Assembly (NCBI GenBank): GCA_910585805.1
Contig: CAJUFB010000012.1
Coordinates: forward strand, 20,856-84,855
Reading direction: 5' to 3'
Origin: an uncultured Acetatifactor sp.
GTDB lineage: Bacteria; Bacillota; Clostridia; Lachnospirales; Lachnospiraceae
Length of the DNA stretch: 64,000 nt
Part shown: positions 7,501-16,365 of the stretch, in pieces
Layout of the letters: each line of letters opens with the position of its first letter
Numbering within the stretch: position 1 is the first letter of the stretch
Notes under the pieces: generated by a model
What the model was told of the DNA's origin: nothing
The model's database searches: none
Seen by the model: only the letters and a program-made list of their open reading frames with translations
Made by a program: the position numbers and the translations under genes

Positions 7501-8979
7501 TTACTTTGCAGTCGAGGGTTCTGCGGCTGCCTGCCTCTGCTCAGTTCTGGAAAATACCTGTCCCGGCGGCCGGGTGCCCATGCCGGGCTTCAGCAGGGAG
7601 CCCCTGCAGAATATATGCGCATCCAGAGTTCTCTCCATATAGCGAAGCCTGAAGTACGCGAAGGTCCAGCCGCAGAAGGCTCCGACGACTACGCCAATGC
7701 CGTACCAGAGCTCCGGCAGATGTGTCGCCACGAGACTCCCCAGAAAAGTCACCAGGCAGAAAATCACCGATGTCAGCATGGCTCCTGTCAGATCATTGAA
7801 ATAGTACAGGAAAATGATCTCCGAATACATCAAAAACAGGATAAAATACCCTGCTGCCAGACAGGGATAAATCCGCATTGTCAGGCTGGAAATACCGAAG
7901 CCCGGAAGGAATACCACCGCCAGCAGATACACCACTGCAGTGATGATAAACTGAATCCTTACCAGGTTCACCAGTTCCGCGGAGAGCTGGCGGAACATTT
8001 CCTTCTTAGCGTTGTCAATATCAGAACCCTTGCCGCCGATGACCGACTCGGAATAAGCCTTGTATTTGTCATGAAAATGCATTTCCACCCTTGTAATGAA
8101 GATAATCGTGGCGGAAATATTGGTGAACATGGCAAGACAGGTAGCCATGTCATAGGGCTGGTTGCACACAAAGGTCTTCACCACCACCAGCCTCATATCC
8201 GTATTCCAGAATACGAAATTATGAATATACAATCCCAGTATATAGCAGAAGTTTGCCACTACCAGTTTCCAGTATTTTCCGAAGTACCGGACTATGGATT
8301 TGTAGCGGTTGCTGTTTTTAACGAAATACCGTTTTATAATCGCCAATTGGAGGAATGCAGTGAGAAAGAATCCCGTCATCAGCGCGAAAAGCATACTTTC
8401 CCGAATGCCCCAATGCATGATAAACCTTAAGAATAAAGAAAACAAAAACGCCCACAGCATCCCGATAAAGAAAAACAGCGATATCTTCTGATAATCCTTC
8501 GAAATGGACAGGTAGATCATGGAATAAAACACCAGCACCAACCCGATATACCCGCAGTACCCTGTAAAGGTATAAAACACATCCACCCTGCCCACGAAAT
8601 GCTCCCACAGACAGAACGGAATCCCCAGCAGGCTGCTCAGAGAGATGTTCAGAAACAGCCCGAAGAAAAAGCAGGGACGGATATCCTCGTAACGCTCCTC
8701 ATAGATCACATCGGACATGTACTTCGAGAGTACAGAATTGAAAGGAGCCGCCGTCAGCAGGGCAAAGATAAAGATATAAAGCACCGAACAGGAGAAGAGC
8801 TCCCTCTCCACAAATCCCAACTGGTCAAATCCCAGAAAATGGCTCATTAACAGAATGTTCAGGATGACCACCAGCATGGGCGTCACCGTGGACATGGAGC
8901 TGTACGCAAATCCGGCAAGATACGCTGAAATCGTTCTCTTTTCAAATAGTCTGTTTAACTTAAGTCCAATACCTGCCAT
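7501..8979 (-). CDS. pelG: Pel exopolysaccharide flippase-like transporter
   Basis: A 492-residue integral membrane protein with about 12 hydrophobic helices. It opens MAGIGLKLNRLFEKRTIS, the hallmark start of PelG (MAGIGFELRKLF...), and is followed upstream in the operon by a PelF-type glycosyltransferase. PelG is an MOP-superfamily transporter that with PelF and PelD/E forms the inner membrane synthesis and export complex for the Pel polysaccharide. The last 45 residues are polar and low complexity. Ribosome binding site: GGAAAGGA 5-9 nt upstream. Confidence 0.88.
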   Translation of the reverse strand: MAGIGLKLNRLFEKRTISAYLAGFAYSSMSTVTPMLVVILNILLMSHFLGFDQLGFVERELFSCSVLYIFIFALLTAAPFNSVLSKYMSDVIYEERYEDIRPCFFFGLFLNISLSSLLGIPFCLWEHFVGRVDVFYTFTGYCGYIGLVLVFYSMIYLSISKDYQKISLFFFIGMLWAFLFSLFLRFIMHWGIRESMLFALMTGFFLTAFLQLAIIKRYFVKNSNRYKSIVRYFGKYWKLVVANFCYILGLYIHNFVFWNTDMRLVVVKTFVCNQPYDMATCLAMFTNISATIIFITRVEMHFHDKYKAYSESVIGGKGSDIDNAKKEMFRQLSAELVNLVRIQFIITAVVYLLAVVFLPGFGISSLTMRIYPCLAAGYFILFLMYSEIIFLYYFNDLTGAMLTSVIFCLVTFLGSLVATHLPELWYGIGVVVGAFCGWTFAYFRLRYMERTLDAHIFCRGSLLKPGMGTRPPGQVFSRTEQRQAAAEPSTAK

Positions 8980-9033
8980 CTGTCTCGTCCTTTCCGTTTT
9001 GTAATGCCTGACCTTTCTTCACTTCGCTTATAT

Positions 9034-9296
9034 CCCGGCACGCCCTGCGCAAACGCGGCACCGTATCAGCGCATCGTAGCATGGCAGCCTTTTCCCGGCA
9101 CGCCCTGCGCAAACACAGCACCGTATCAGCACATCGCAGCACGGCAGCCTTTCTCCCGGCACACCCTCCGCAAACGCAGCACCGTATCAGCACATCGCAG
9201 CACGGCAGCCTTTTCCCGGCACACCCTCCGCAAACGCAGCACCGTATCAGCACATCGCAGCACGGCAGCCTTTTCCCGGCACACCCTGCGCGAAAC
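9034..9296. repeat. 60-bp tandem repeat array, 4.4 copies
   Basis: Units start with CCCGGCAC at 9034, 9094, 9155, 9215 and 9275 (periods 60, 61, 60, 60). Copies 3 and 4 are nearly identical. The array fills the gap between the pelF stop (9304) and pelG start (8979). Open frames through it give repetitive Cys/Arg-rich peptides and are not credible genes. Confidence 0.9.
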
Positions 9297-9303
9297 TTCC
9301 TCG

Positions 9304-10740
9304 TCATGTCTCCAGCGCGACTCCGCAGCTGTCGGCAAAATCCTGGTAAATCCTGCGGTAAGCGGCGCGCATATGCTCGATCCGGTATCCGGACATCACT
9401 CTTTTGTAACCGCTTTCCCCCATCTGAAGCCGCATGGATTCGTTTCGCGCCATATCCACCATGGCCTGGGCAATCTCTTCCACATTCATGATATGCGTCA
9501 GGATCCCTCCGGCCCCGAAATCGTCGCTTTCCCCGTATATCAGGCCGGAGCAGTTCCCCACGTCCGTGGCGATCACCGGCACATGAGCCGCATAACTCTC
9601 CAGTATGGTCAGGGGCTGCCCCTCGCTGATGCTGGTCAGTATCGTCACGTCCATCCTGCCCAGATAATCCCGGATATTAATCCTTCCGGTAAAGACCACA
9701 TCCGTCAGTTCCAGCGCTTCCACCTGCTCATAGCACTCTTTCGCGTATTCCTCATCCTCATCACAGGGACCCATGATCCAGAGTTTCAGCCTGGGCTCCC
9801 TCTCCTTTGCAAAGCTGAAGGCCTGTATCATGGTCTTCACGTCCTTGATGGGCGTCACCCGCAGAATGGCCCCGATGTTGAACTTTCCCTCATCCTCTTC
9901 CGTCTTCCCGGGAATATCCTGAAGGTGGTCCACGGAAACCCCGTTGGGTGTTACCATGGTTTTTTCCGCCGGACAGCCCAGCTCAATCTGCAGTTCCCGT
10001 GCATGCTCGTACAGGCCGGTAACCAGGTCTCCCCTCTCATAGGCCAGACTGGACATTTTCCGGAACTGATCGATCCAGATATTCTTGTAGGCTCCCTTGA
10101 CCCATTCTGCCCTCAGCAGTTCCTCTTCGCGCTCTCTTGTGTAGATGCCGTGCTCCGAGATCAGCAGCCGCCCCCCGTAAAGGGACTTCCCCATACTGCC
10201 CAGCACGCCTGCATAGCCTGTTGCCACGCAATGATACAGATCCGCCCTGGGCAGCTTCATCTTCAGCGTGAACAGCAGCGGCAGATATACGGAACGCATT
10301 GTCCACAGAAAGTCCGAAAACACCAGCTGACTATAGTTCAGGTCATAATACTCCCTTACGATCTGCAGGAAATCCTCCCCCATCAGAAGCTTATCCAGAG
10401 AAATGGCCTTCTTCTGGAACATCTCAAACAAGGTTTCCCAGTCCACCCGCTGATTCATCACCAGGCTGCGCAGAGCCGCGTATTCCTGCTTCTCCAGCCT
10501 TCGTCTGCGCCAGCCCTTCCTGTTCTGATCCCAGTCCACGTCCTGCAGATACAGTTCGTGCACCTCCGTCACATTCTCCGGCAGCTGATAGATGAACTTC
10601 CCGCTCTGATCCCGGCTGCTTATAATTGTCTGTAACACAAATTCCACTTTTGGAAAAGACTGAATGAGTCCGTGTATCCAGCTGGATACGCCGCCGGCCA
10701 CATACGGATAACAGCCTTCCACTACTATGCAGACTCTCAT
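9304..10740 (-). CDS. pelF: Pel polysaccharide glycosyltransferase
   Basis: A GT4 family enzyme opening MRVCIVVEGCYPYVAGGVSS, then SWIHGLI, the standard PelF N-terminus. Other PelF signatures are ISEHGIYTREREEELL, VTPNGVSVD, RVTPIKDVKTMIQAF and the donor site SISEGQPLTILESYA. PelF polymerises the Pel chain from UDP-GalNAc/GlcNAc in the cytosol. ATG 10740 is chosen over ATG 10746 because AGGAG stands 7 nt before it (AGGAGAATGGATATG); the same layout is seen at the next gene upstream. The N-terminus overlaps nothing; DUF2194 ends 22 nt upstream. Confidence 0.92.
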   Translation of the reverse strand: MRVCIVVEGCYPYVAGGVSSWIHGLIQSFPKVEFVLQTIISSRDQSGKFIYQLPENVTEVHELYLQDVDWDQNRKGWRRRRLEKQEYAALRSLVMNQRVDWETLFEMFQKKAISLDKLLMGEDFLQIVREYYDLNYSQLVFSDFLWTMRSVYLPLLFTLKMKLPRADLYHCVATGYAGVLGSMGKSLYGGRLLISEHGIYTREREEELLRAEWVKGAYKNIWIDQFRKMSSLAYERGDLVTGLYEHARELQIELGCPAEKTMVTPNGVSVDHLQDIPGKTEEDEGKFNIGAILRVTPIKDVKTMIQAFSFAKEREPRLKLWIMGPCDEDEEYAKECYEQVEALELTDVVFTGRINIRDYLGRMDVTILTSISEGQPLTILESYAAHVPVIATDVGNCSGLIYGESDDFGAGGILTHIMNVEEIAQAMVDMARNESMRLQMGESGYKRVMSGYRIEHMRAAYRRIYQDFADSCGVALET

Positions 10741-10762
10741 ATCCATTCTCCTGTTCGCGCCT

Positions 10763-12661
10763 CTATCGGTAGAATCTCTCATCTGTCGATTCTAATGTCA
10801 GGGCGGCCTCACTGCCGGTCACTTCGATCAGAAAAGCCCCCTCTTCCAGCTTCTGCCAGCTGCCGCCCTCCATGTCTTTGACAGTTTCGTTATGAGTGCG
10901 GAGGATAAACCATGCGGGACCTGTAATTCCTTCCACCTGCAGCCGAATCGTATCGTCTGTCCGGCTGCATCTGTAATCCAGGGCCAGAAACCGGCGGATA
11001 TGAGCGTCGCACTCTGCCGCCGTCGTCCTGGCAAATCCCTGAAATTCTTTCCCATAAGTGCTGATCGTAGCGGCCAGAGTTCTCGAGAGCTGCTCCCATG
11101 CATCCCCGTCCGCATCCGGGTACGCCACTCTCTCCATATCGAAAGACACACTGAGATACCCCAATGCCGTCTCCATGCATCGAACCAGGAAGTCACTCCT
11201 GTACGTATACCCCAGACCGTCAATCAGCGTTCGCTGCGACGTCACATCCTCCGACAGAAATCCCACCGGCGCGGCATTCTCCTCATCATACTCCTGTACG
11301 ACAGTTCTGACTGATGCCAGCGTCTCCGTCCCAAGCGCTTCCGCAATCTGTTCCTCCTCCATTTTTCCCCCATAGAAGGATACAATGTCGTACCCGCCCA
11401 GGACATCCTGTAAGAATCTGCCGTCCTCCTCCAGCTTCTGCGTCAGAGGGATATCCGACACACTGAAGCCTGACAGTCCGGTCTCCGCTGCCTGTTCATT
11501 GAATATTTTCAGATAGTATTTCATCTGTTCCCCGTCAGGCAGATTCTCATCGGAATAATCATACTGGGGCGTCATCATACAGGTCGCCTTATAGTCATGC
11601 TTCCGCAGGAAAACGGATAGATTCGGCCACACGATCTCCTGAAATACCAGTTTTAAGGAACGGCTGTAAATCCGCTCCATTTCCTGCTCATTTTCATCCG
11701 CAAGGCCGGGATACCCCGCCAGGATCATATTCTGGGCATTCAGCACCGGATAGATTTCATAAGAATCCATCTCCGCGGACATGGCGGACAGGAGCCCCAG
11801 CCCCTCAGGGCCTTCCATAAAGCTTCCGTTCACGGCGAACACATAGCCGTTTCCGCAGCTTTTCCTCCATATGACAATGGGATAGTTTTCCGTTTTCACT
11901 GCAGACCCTTCCGGAATTCCTTTCATATATACCTTGGTTCCGGCTGCCGGAATATACCACGGAAATGTCTTATCTCCGGGAAAAGCTTCACTGCCCGGCA
12001 GAAAGGTATCCGCATCCTCATCCCCATCCGCCTTTTCCAGATAAAAAGTCTCGCCCCCCAGCAAAAAACCCTCCCTCAGGTAGAAGCCGGTGACGGTGGT
12101 TTCCTCTTCCGGCACCTTCTCTATCCCGAAAAGCTCCCGTATGCGTTTATTGCCCTTTATCACGGACACATCCGGAAGGCTGCTGAATACCAGATGGGTT
12201 CCTTCCTCCAGATACTTGTTCAGCAGATCCAATTCTCCTTTGGCGCTCCAGTCCACACAGGCAGGGTCGATCACCAGCATTTCCGCAGGCTCCGTCCCCG
12301 TTTCCCCGGCTTCACAGGCAGCCAGGGACGAATAGGCGGCGATGTCCCTTTTGGTGTAGGTGACCCATTCCTTCACCACCTTTGTGGAAATTTTCTCCGG
12401 ATCACCGATGCATACTACCTTATCCCGGGCAATGACAGTCTCACCCCGCTGCTCCTGTGCTGCCTGTTCATCCGCATTCTTCCCGTCGGAACCGTCCGGC
12501 ACATAGATATTGATTTGTGAAGGATAATTCTCCGCTGTCTCCGTGTATCGGTTTACCGCATAATCGTTCCAGCTATCCTTCAGATTATTCAGGCACATAC
12601 ACAGAAACAGCACAATGACCATCAGTATGGTGATCGAAAAAAAATTCCGGCGCGATATCAT
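10763..12661 (-). CDS. DUF2194 protein of the Pel locus (deacetylase-like)
   Basis: A 632-residue protein with one N-terminal membrane helix (FSITILMVIVLFLCMCL) and a large extracellular part. The central and C-terminal regions fit DUF2194, found in Gram-positive Pel-type and related polysaccharide loci and related in fold to polysaccharide deacetylases. By position it may take the place of the PelA deacetylase domain described in Gram-positive pel operons; that is inference. The start at ATG 12661 is chosen because AGGAG lies 7 nt upstream (AGGAGAATGGTTATG), identical in layout to pelF. Codons further upstream come from the 12.7-kb repeat and were left out. Confidence 0.75.
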   Translation of the reverse strand: MISRRNFFSITILMVIVLFLCMCLNNLKDSWNDYAVNRYTETAENYPSQINIYVPDGSDGKNADEQAAQEQRGETVIARDKVVCIGDPEKISTKVVKEWVTYTKRDIAAYSSLAACEAGETGTEPAEMLVIDPACVDWSAKGELDLLNKYLEEGTHLVFSSLPDVSVIKGNKRIRELFGIEKVPEEETTVTGFYLREGFLLGGETFYLEKADGDEDADTFLPGSEAFPGDKTFPWYIPAAGTKVYMKGIPEGSAVKTENYPIVIWRKSCGNGYVFAVNGSFMEGPEGLGLLSAMSAEMDSYEIYPVLNAQNMILAGYPGLADENEQEMERIYSRSLKLVFQEIVWPNLSVFLRKHDYKATCMMTPQYDYSDENLPDGEQMKYYLKIFNEQAAETGLSGFSVSDIPLTQKLEEDGRFLQDVLGGYDIVSFYGGKMEEEQIAEALGTETLASVRTVVQEYDEENAAPVGFLSEDVTSQRTLIDGLGYTYRSDFLVRCMETALGYLSVSFDMERVAYPDADGDAWEQLSRTLAATISTYGKEFQGFARTTAAECDAHIRRFLALDYRCSRTDDTIRLQVEGITGPAWFILRTHNETVKDMEGGSWQKLEEGAFLIEVTGSEAALTLESTDERFYR

Positions 12662-12673
12662 AACCATTCTCCT

Positions 12674-12854
12674 AATTAAGTCGCTGCGCGACAGCTCTAA
12701 AGGGTAAAGTCCCTTCGGCGCACTCTCATGAGAGAAATTTTCATTCGAAAGTGCACTCATGAAAATTCCTCTCGTGCGCCTTCGCGACTTTACCGTCTAT
12801 AAATCCTTTTTATTAAGTCGCTGCGCGACGGCTCTAAAGGGTAAAGTCCCTTTG
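12674..12854. repeat. Inverted and direct repeat element between pel genes
   Basis: A 41-43 bp direct repeat (ATTAAGTCGCTGCGCGAC, then GCTCTAAAGGGTAAAGTCCC) occurs at 12674-12714 and 12812-12854. Between the copies lies an imperfect inverted repeat with arms at about 12708-12752 and 12756-12800, containing CGGCGCACTCTCATGAGAG and CTCTCGTGCGCC. Short palindromes such as GTCGCTGCGCGAC add more hairpins. The element ends 7 nt before the stop codon of the upstream gene at 12861. It may be a small non-coding mobile element. Confidence 0.65.
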
Positions 12855-12860
12855 ACGCAT

Positions 12861-15128
12861 TTATTGATTATAACCGTAATCTATGGCAAAATTGTACAGG
12901 CTGAACCCGTCCTGGCGTATACGGTAGCAGACAAAATCGTCCGTCTCGTAGTACACTTCCATCTCATTGGGATACAGCTCACGGAATGCCTGCGCCCAGT
13001 AATACATGTGGGACATGGTGACCCATCTCTCGTCCCCTATGTACGGCAGGATGCCTTTCACCTGAGGCAGCGGCGTCTCCGCTCCTTCCAGGGATATCTC
13101 CCTCTCGGGCCTTATGGTATTCAGGTAATCCAGGTAGAGGATCGGCACCTTCTCAATAAAGAAATAAACCGTGTCCGTAGGGATCGTAATGCCTGTATCC
13201 TCCTTAAGCTCCGCCTGATTGCGCAGGAACTCAATGGTTTCATAGTGGTATCCGCGTCCCCAGGTCATCTGCTGCTCGTCGTTTGCCGAACATATGGTCC
13301 AGGAAGTATTGTCTCTGTTCTCCCGCAGGATATTGGTCATACAGGTGATGGCCCCATTTGTCTCATATGCGCTGAGGCAGACAGGCTTCCTGACCCCGGT
13401 CAGCGCCACCACAGCGCAGGCTGCGGCCAGAGCGGCACCCCCGCCCAAATTGATCCCCCTGCGTTCCTGAAACAGCAGATATACCACCGCGTCCAGACAC
13501 AGACTCCACACAATCGGCAGGCCATATCCAATATAAACGGAATACCGTGAGGTCTCCAGCAGCTGCGGCAGTCCCAGCTTTGCAGCGGCCTGAAATACAC
13601 AGAGCAATCCCATATAGACGCTGACCGTTACAAGTACCCCGCCGTAATCCGGTCTGCGCAGCACATACCACAGCAGCCCCAGAGCAAACAGCACACCCAC
13701 ACTGCCCAGCATGAATTCCGCCACTGCACGGCTGTCATTTGTCACATAGTACTGCAGCTCCCCCAGAACGCTGTCAAGCTGACGGTAAAGAATCTTTGAT
13801 AACGGCTTCTTCCCTGCGGCCTCCTTATTCTTTCCGGCGGAATCCTGCTCCCCCGGAACACCGTCCTGTCCGGCAGAGTCTCCCCCGGACAAAGCGTCCC
13901 CGGACACGCTGTCCTCTTCCTGCCCATCGCCGCCGTCCCCGGAAGAGATCATATTCATTCCCCAGTAAAGAGAGCCTTGGAGCGGCGTCCCGGAGGCATA
14001 AGCAGCCGCCATGGGAAGTACCGCGATCAGAATGCCTGTCACCCCTGCCAGCAGCAGCCGCTTCAGATACCGCCAACGCAGGCATTTATGACAGAATCCA
14101 ACTGCGATTCCCACACAGAACACTCCGGCGATCATGGTGTCATAGAAATGAACCGCCAGCGTCATGGATATGCTGACGGTAAACAGGATCAGCGATAGCC
14201 TGGCGCTTTCACCGGCTCTTATCTTCTTTTTTGCCACAGAGATAAAATCCTTTTCCTTCAGAAACGCAATTGCGAACCAGACAGACGGCAGGATAAAGAG
14301 CATCCCGTATTCCTGGGGCAGCGCCGCATAATACCTGTAGTAGGTATACTGATAAAAAACATTGGAAATAATGTAAGCCATCACGCCTGCATAGGGCGTG
14401 TATTTCGATCTGCACACCAGCTTCAGAAAAGCCAGCAGAACCAAATGGATCATCAGCGCCTGCGTCAAAGCAAAGACCCGCAGCAGCACATAGGTCGGAA
14501 TGGCAAATACCTCATGCAGGTAATAGATGACACAGTGAAACCCGAAGGGATACACGCCGTCCGCAAAGATATGATTGTTCTCCATATAGTTGATCCAGTA
14601 ATTATGCAGCACCATGTCGGAAGAACAGTAACCGTAGACATTCACCGTATTGGTTCCGTACATATACAGAACCAGGCCCACAATTCCTGCCGTCAGCAGC
14701 ACATCCGGCCAACGGGGCGCAAGCCATTGCCCCAGCCATCCGGAGGACAGCTTCCGCAGCCTGTTCCCCACCCGCAGCATCAGTGTCCTGCCTCCCATCT
14801 CTCCCTCAAGGATCAGCCTGATACGCCTGGTCCCCCTCTCCATTACCGCCGGAAGGGAGGTCCTGCGCTTTACTGCCGCCGCAGCGAAAAACGGGATTAC
14901 GGTTCCCAAAATCAGGGTCACCCGGTTCGATATATGCAGAAGCTGGAGAAGGAACACCAGATTCATACAGAAGAAATTGCCTGCCATGAAATATGCCATA
15001 AATTTCGCAGAGGTCCTGAAAGCCGCGAATTTTCTGCGCAGCAATAGCCACGGCAGTACCAGGGTCACTCCCAGGTATGCCGCAGATACGCCCATGATCT
15101 GAAAAACTGTAAGCATTGTCATTGACAT
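12861..15128 (-). CDS. Large polytopic membrane protein of the Pel-type locus
   Basis: About 755 residues with 12 or more hydrophobic helices, a soluble low-complexity insertion near residue 420 (GDGGDGQEEDSVSGDALSGG) and a C-terminal extracytoplasmic domain of about 180 residues. An acidic residue follows an early helix (YGYCSSDMVLHNYW), which recalls GT-C glycosyltransferases, but I do not recognise the family. It sits between the PelE-like and DUF2194 genes in a tight operon, so a role in Pel-like polymer synthesis or modification is likely. The start is uncertain among TTG 15140, ATG 15128 and ATG 15122; ATG 15128 has GGGA about 6 nt upstream. Confidence 0.7.
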   Translation of the reverse strand: MSMTMLTVFQIMGVSAAYLGVTLVLPWLLLRRKFAAFRTSAKFMAYFMAGNFFCMNLVFLLQLLHISNRVTLILGTVIPFFAAAAVKRRTSLPAVMERGTRRIRLILEGEMGGRTLMLRVGNRLRKLSSGWLGQWLAPRWPDVLLTAGIVGLVLYMYGTNTVNVYGYCSSDMVLHNYWINYMENNHIFADGVYPFGFHCVIYYLHEVFAIPTYVLLRVFALTQALMIHLVLLAFLKLVCRSKYTPYAGVMAYIISNVFYQYTYYRYYAALPQEYGMLFILPSVWFAIAFLKEKDFISVAKKKIRAGESARLSLILFTVSISMTLAVHFYDTMIAGVFCVGIAVGFCHKCLRWRYLKRLLLAGVTGILIAVLPMAAAYASGTPLQGSLYWGMNMISSGDGGDGQEEDSVSGDALSGGDSAGQDGVPGEQDSAGKNKEAAGKKPLSKILYRQLDSVLGELQYYVTNDSRAVAEFMLGSVGVLFALGLLWYVLRRPDYGGVLVTVSVYMGLLCVFQAAAKLGLPQLLETSRYSVYIGYGLPIVWSLCLDAVVYLLFQERRGINLGGGAALAAACAVVALTGVRKPVCLSAYETNGAITCMTNILRENRDNTSWTICSANDEQQMTWGRGYHYETIEFLRNQAELKEDTGITIPTDTVYFFIEKVPILYLDYLNTIRPEREISLEGAETPLPQVKGILPYIGDERWVTMSHMYYWAQAFRELYPNEMEVYYETDDFVCYRIRQDGFSLYNFAIDYGYNQ

Positions 15129-15154
15129 ATCATTTCCCAAGCCTTTCCGTAACT

Positions 15155-16111
15155 TTAGCTGAATATCCGGATCAGTTCCAGCGTCTCGCTGTCGATCACC
15201 ACATTGGACTTTTTCAGAAGCCCCAGGGTCTCAAAAAAAGCTTCCCTGTCCTGTCTGGCAAAATACAGCTTCAATCTGCAGGTGTAAGCCCGAAGTTCCT
15301 CCGGAAACTGTTCCGCCATCCTCCCGCACCACTTCCCGCAGGAATCGAAGTCCTTTGCCTCCAGATTCCGCAGACAGACCTCTTCATACCACTCCAGCCG
15401 GAATCTGGCCGGCTCCTTGCTGTAAAGCGACTCCGCCGCCGCCGTCAGAATGCCCACAAACTTCCGCTGCTCATGGGCGGAAAAAATATGCTGCTTTAAT
15501 ATACTGTCCGTGTAGTCAAGGAGCATTTCCTCGCACTCCGTCTGCCCGGCGTCCTCTTCCTGAATCTGCTTCCACAGCCGCTGCACATAGATGCGAAACT
15601 TGTTCAGCTCATCGGACAGCACTGCCGCCGCATAATGGGAGGCCTCGGAATCCTCACTGTCCAGTGCCAGCGTAATGGAAGCCAGACAGTTCTGGAAATC
15701 CTCCCTGATCACATTCATCATCACCATGCGCAGGTCTTTTTTCTCATTGACCAGGATTGCCTCTTCCAGCGGAATGATATCCCTCTCACGCTCTTCATCC
15801 GCTTTCATATGCGTCCGCACGCGTTCTTTGCTGAATATGACATCTGCCAGATCCACATCTCTCCAGAATACCACCAGATAGAACAGATGCCCCATGAAAA
15901 AGAACAGCGGCCCTGTCACCGGACACAGCACCATCACGATGAAGCGCAAAAGATATGTCCTCCTGTTGTCATACAGGATTTCCGCCCCATCCTCCTTTTC
16001 CGCCGCGGCATGGGCCGGCACGATAAACAGTATCCCTGCCAGCAGATAGACCAGCGACACAATCAGGTTCACTATGAGGATTATGATAAAAATCCGCTCA
16101 TCCCTCGCCAT
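15155..16111 (-). CDS. pelE: PelE-like membrane/TPR protein
   Basis: Two N-terminal hydrophobic segments (IIILIVNLIVSLVYLLAGIL and YLLRFIVMVLCPVTGPLFF) are followed by a soluble helical region resembling tetratricopeptide repeats (LRNLEAKDFDSCGKWCGRMA, then AYTCRLKLYFARQDREAFFE). PelE in known pel loci has exactly two helices plus TPRs and links PelD to PelG/PelF. Position right after pelD supports this. Sequence identity to characterised PelE cannot be judged by eye, so the symbol is tentative. Confidence 0.65.
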   Translation of the reverse strand: MARDERIFIIILIVNLIVSLVYLLAGILFIVPAHAAAEKEDGAEILYDNRRTYLLRFIVMVLCPVTGPLFFFMGHLFYLVVFWRDVDLADVIFSKERVRTHMKADEERERDIIPLEEAILVNEKKDLRMVMMNVIREDFQNCLASITLALDSEDSEASHYAAAVLSDELNKFRIYVQRLWKQIQEEDAGQTECEEMLLDYTDSILKQHIFSAHEQRKFVGILTAAAESLYSKEPARFRLEWYEEVCLRNLEAKDFDSCGKWCGRMAEQFPEELRAYTCRLKLYFARQDREAFFETLGLLKKSNVVIDSETLELIRIFS

Positions 16112-16220
16112 AACATTACCAAAACCTTTCCCCTCCCGGCAGACGTTTCCCTCTCACTGCCCTTTGCTTACGGCACACCTTCATTTCGACGGTTTGCCCG
16201 CACCACACCATTGTCATGGC

Positions 16221-16365
16221 GCCTTGCTTATGAACGCTTTCCTCACGGTGCCGTGCTTACGAACACTTTCCTTACAGAGCCTTGCTTTCAGACGCCTTCC
16301 TCACGGTGCCGTGCTTACGAACACTTTTCTTACAGAGCCATGCTTTCAGACGCCTTCCTCACATC
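16221..16365. repeat. 29-bp tandem repeat array, 5 copies
   Basis: Five head-to-tail 29-bp units start at 16221, 16250, 16279, 16308 and 16337, alternating between two subtypes (GCCTTGCTT... and GCCGTGCTTACG...), so a 58-bp higher-order unit is also visible. A weaker related unit precedes them. The array runs through the pelD stop codon at 16359 and fills most of the gap to the PelE-like gene. Confidence 0.88.

Noticed and set aside
8960..9307. Minus-strand frame encoding a Cys/Arg-rich repetitive peptide
   Set aside because: It is an artefact of the 60-bp tandem repeat; other frames over the same repeat are equally open and there is no ribosome binding site.
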